64,000 nt of DNA from Tomocerus qinae (lineage: Eukaryota; Arthropoda; Collembola; Entomobryomorpha; Tomoceridae): contig CM034549.1 of NCBI GenBank assembly GCA_020055645.1, positions 3,224,001 to 3,288,000 on the forward strand, in the 5' to 3' direction. Each line of letters begins with the position of its first letter. Within the stretch, counting starts at the first letter, position 1. The notes below the pieces were generated by a model. The model was not told the origin of the DNA. It worked only from the letters and a program-made list of their open reading frames with translations, and ran no database searches. This document shows, one piece after another, positions 61,830 to 64,000 of this stretch. The position numbers and the translations under genes were made by a program.

Positions 61830-63126
61830 AAAACTCACTGCCAAAGGGCCGTGTATTATAGTAGTTCTCTTGGTTCAGCTCCTTTCTTTCAGGACAGTAC
61901 GATGTGTACAGTCTGGAATGCCGCTCGCGCTCCGAACAAATGCCGTTGTTCTCAAGCCCACGACCGCACTGATTCTACTGTTTTCGAAAAGCGTGTGATA
62001 ACATGGGGTTCCAACATCCAACTTTTTTATCGGCGAATCTCGCCACGTGGTTTAATGATCATTTTTATTTTATTTATTATCTCTGATTAGAGTTTAAATA
62101 TTAGAAAAGTGCATTATATGTAGAGTCGTATTATCAACGCTCGTTGTTTTAGCAGATTTAGCAGAACGCATTCTGCCAAATCGGCAAAAACAATGTTTGA
62201 TTGAAAGTCCCATAATCCCATCACAAATCCTCAAATCCCGTAATATAACTAACCCGTTATAAGTGAATGGGCCCTTAACATTCAAACGCAAGCGCAGTTT
62301 TATTCAACATATTGCTTGAATAGTAATAATTTTATTATTATTATCACATGTTTTCCTGTAAAATTCTCAAGCAGTTTATAGTGGACGTACACATTGCAAG
62401 TATAGTCAACTCGGTACAAGCACAATCACAAAATACAATCACAGCACAGCTAAACAAAAAACATCATTAAAATCAACAGATTTAAAAGGTCAGTCATCAG
62501 TTCTTTATTTTTATCCATTTTGGAAAATTTTAATTGTTGATTGTAATATATTATTCTTAATTATGATTACTAAATGTAATTATATAATTCCTTTGTTTAA
62601 AATTCTACTTGCCATTTGTATGTATGTATGCCTCATAATATTTATTATTTTTCATTATTATTATTATCATTAATAACTGCTAGGAGTCTAGAAGGATTTC
62701 ATTATTTTCTGAATCGTGGCCGGAGACTTTAGTAGTATTTTGACCTGTGACATGACTGTACTGATGTCGATTCAGTAGATGTCTTTTTAGGTCAATGAAA
62801 TAATTTTTATTTTCAAAATATAACTGAAGGTGAAGATACCACCAAATTCGGTACAAATTCGGGAGGTTTAAGTTTGAATGTTCTGAATTTACTAAATTGA
62901 AAATAGGTTGTCAGTAAAGTTGTCGTTACGTTAGTTTCCAATCCAGATTAGTTTCCATAATATTAGGGACATTATTCAGTTTCACAGTTGACACGTTGAT
63001 AGTAGTATACTGTCACTCCCTCAGTACTGGATTGTTCAGTATTCACTGATTCACACAGTGAAATGTCCCAAGTCGCAGTTGACAGTAGGTGTTGTCAGTG
63101 GAAAATGTGATACTAATAGTTTTGGT
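61830..63126. other. Gene-free DNA with a possible isolated exon
   Basis: An unusually GC-rich stretch at 61903-61990 follows a good acceptor (TTTCTTTCAG) and precedes a GT, but none of its frames is recognisable and no partner exon was found. The remainder is AT-rich with ATT runs near 62320 and 62640-62670. Confidence 0.3.
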
Positions 63127-63130
63127 TTAA

Positions 63131-63521
63131 GAGCCCAGTTCCTTTAAATTTGGAATACATGTAAAAATTGTTTTACAACTCTTGGAATTCTGTCTAAAGT
63201 TCTTACCCGATTTTCTTGTGTGGCACATTTTTGGAATCCTGGATATATTGTGGACCCCTCATTGTACAAAATATACGATATGTTTACTCATTAATATATC
63301 TTATTGCGATTATAATTTTGTAAACGACAAAATCTGCTAGAAAATTTAAATATCGTATATTTTGTACAATGGGGTGGTTGACAATATATTCAGGATTCCA
63401 AAAATGTACCACACAAGAAAATCGGGTAAGAACTTTAGACAGAATTCCAAGAGTTGTAAAGCAATTTTTACATGTATTTTGATAGTCATCAGAAATTTCC
63501 AAATTTAAAGGAACTGAGCTC
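63131..63521. mobile_element. Palindromic foldback MITE with TTAA flanks, copy 2
   Basis: The same element as at 28181-28592, with arms ending GAGCCCAGTTCC and GGAACTGAGCTC and TTAA directly outside both ends (63127-63130, 63522-63525). The loop sequence is the reverse complement of copy 1's loop, so this copy is inserted in the opposite orientation. It is 391 bp; the 21-bp difference is mainly one deletion in its left arm. Confidence 0.85.
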
Positions 63522-63975
63522 TTAATCCTCCTCAAAAAATGATTTTTTGTAAATGTGATTTTATCTTTGGAACGTGGGAAATTTTTAAAGAAAAATAGCT
63601 TACCTCTTCTTTTTTTTCTCATCTACTCCGGCTAGATAAGTGCAGTGCATAGGTTCTAGGACCAAGGTACAAATTATTTGTCATTTATCGAAGTACGTTT
63701 ATACAGTATACAACTTTACTGTCTCTGGGTAACATTTAAGTATACAGTGATTCCTTACCTGTCGTTGTCACACGTCAAAGAGACTAAAATGCTTAATATG
63801 CTATACATAGGCATTGTAAACAAAAAATCGTACTATTTTCTGTACTGTCAAATGTATTACAGCTTTGAATCCGGGTCGCGAATCTGTATTCTTTTACCTG
63901 AAAGTCTCTACTGTATACTGTGTATACTCTCTTCGATTTTGGAAACCAGTTCGTCACTGCCACTGAATTTCCGTC

Positions 63976-64000
63976 ATGGACACCGAAGTTACGATTTTGA
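63976..64000 (+). CDS. Possible start of a gene cut by the window edge
   Basis: An ATG with eight open codons (reading MDTEVTIL) runs to the window end, preceded by ~350 bp free of repeats. Too short to identify; it may be chance. Confidence 0.15.

Noticed and set aside
61903-61990. GC-richer block after a good splice acceptor, possible lone exon
   Set aside because: No recognisable protein in any frame and no connected exon on either side.

Overview
This is a eukaryotic nuclear window, almost certainly from an arthropod. It is AT-rich, with GT-AG introns mostly between 60 bp and 1.3 kb. The protein set is bilaterian: ZMYND19, an FBXL6-type F-box/LRR protein, PRRC2 (nocte in Drosophila), a jumeau-like forkhead factor, NUBPL, HMCES, a DDAH-like protein and BAG6. 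The intergenic DNA is rich in microsatellites and small DNA transposons. I could not narrow the lineage. All eight genes were rebuilt exon by exon: every exon joins in phase and every reading frame closes.

Layout. ZMYND19 (+, 348-1847) and FBXL6 (-, 6752-9318) converge on 4.9 kb of DNA with no gene. A gene-poor stretch (9.4-16.0 kb) follows, holding a 1.4-kb minisatellite whose unit length changes from 31 to 40 to 25 bp. PRRC2 (+, 16014-26293, 20 coding exons, 2,468 aa) is the largest gene. Two of its introns carry near-identical 64-nt units that look like C/D-box snoRNAs, and a third intron has a strong hairpin. The 28.2-31.7 kb region is a nest of mobile DNA: a palindromic foldback element, a nested hairpin, two copies of an unclassified 540-bp repeat, and a Helitron-like element whose insertion is proven by the empty sister copy beside it.

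jumu-like (+, 32742-37225) converges tail to tail with NUBPL (-, 37949-39715), and HMCES (-, 41186-43106) lies behind NUBPL. About 6.7 kb of simple-repeat-rich DNA follows. The DDAH-like gene (+, 49841-52328) has an intact frame but has lost nearly all its catalytic residues. A Tc1/mariner-type relic with unusually long terminal inverted repeats (53578-54695) and BAG6 (-, 55186-59210) come next. The last 4.8 kb has no firm gene but holds a TA-flanked MITE, a small hairpin element and a second, inverted copy of the foldback element. An ATG 24 bp from the right edge may begin another gene.

The genes are unrelated housekeeping or regulatory genes with no operon logic: translation and RNA granules (PRRC2), DNA-abasic-site protection (HMCES), complex I assembly (NUBPL), protein triage (BAG6, the F-box protein) and transcription (jumu-like). 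I saw no retroviral, LTR or Polinton-like sequence, no rRNA, no convincing tRNA and no CRISPR.
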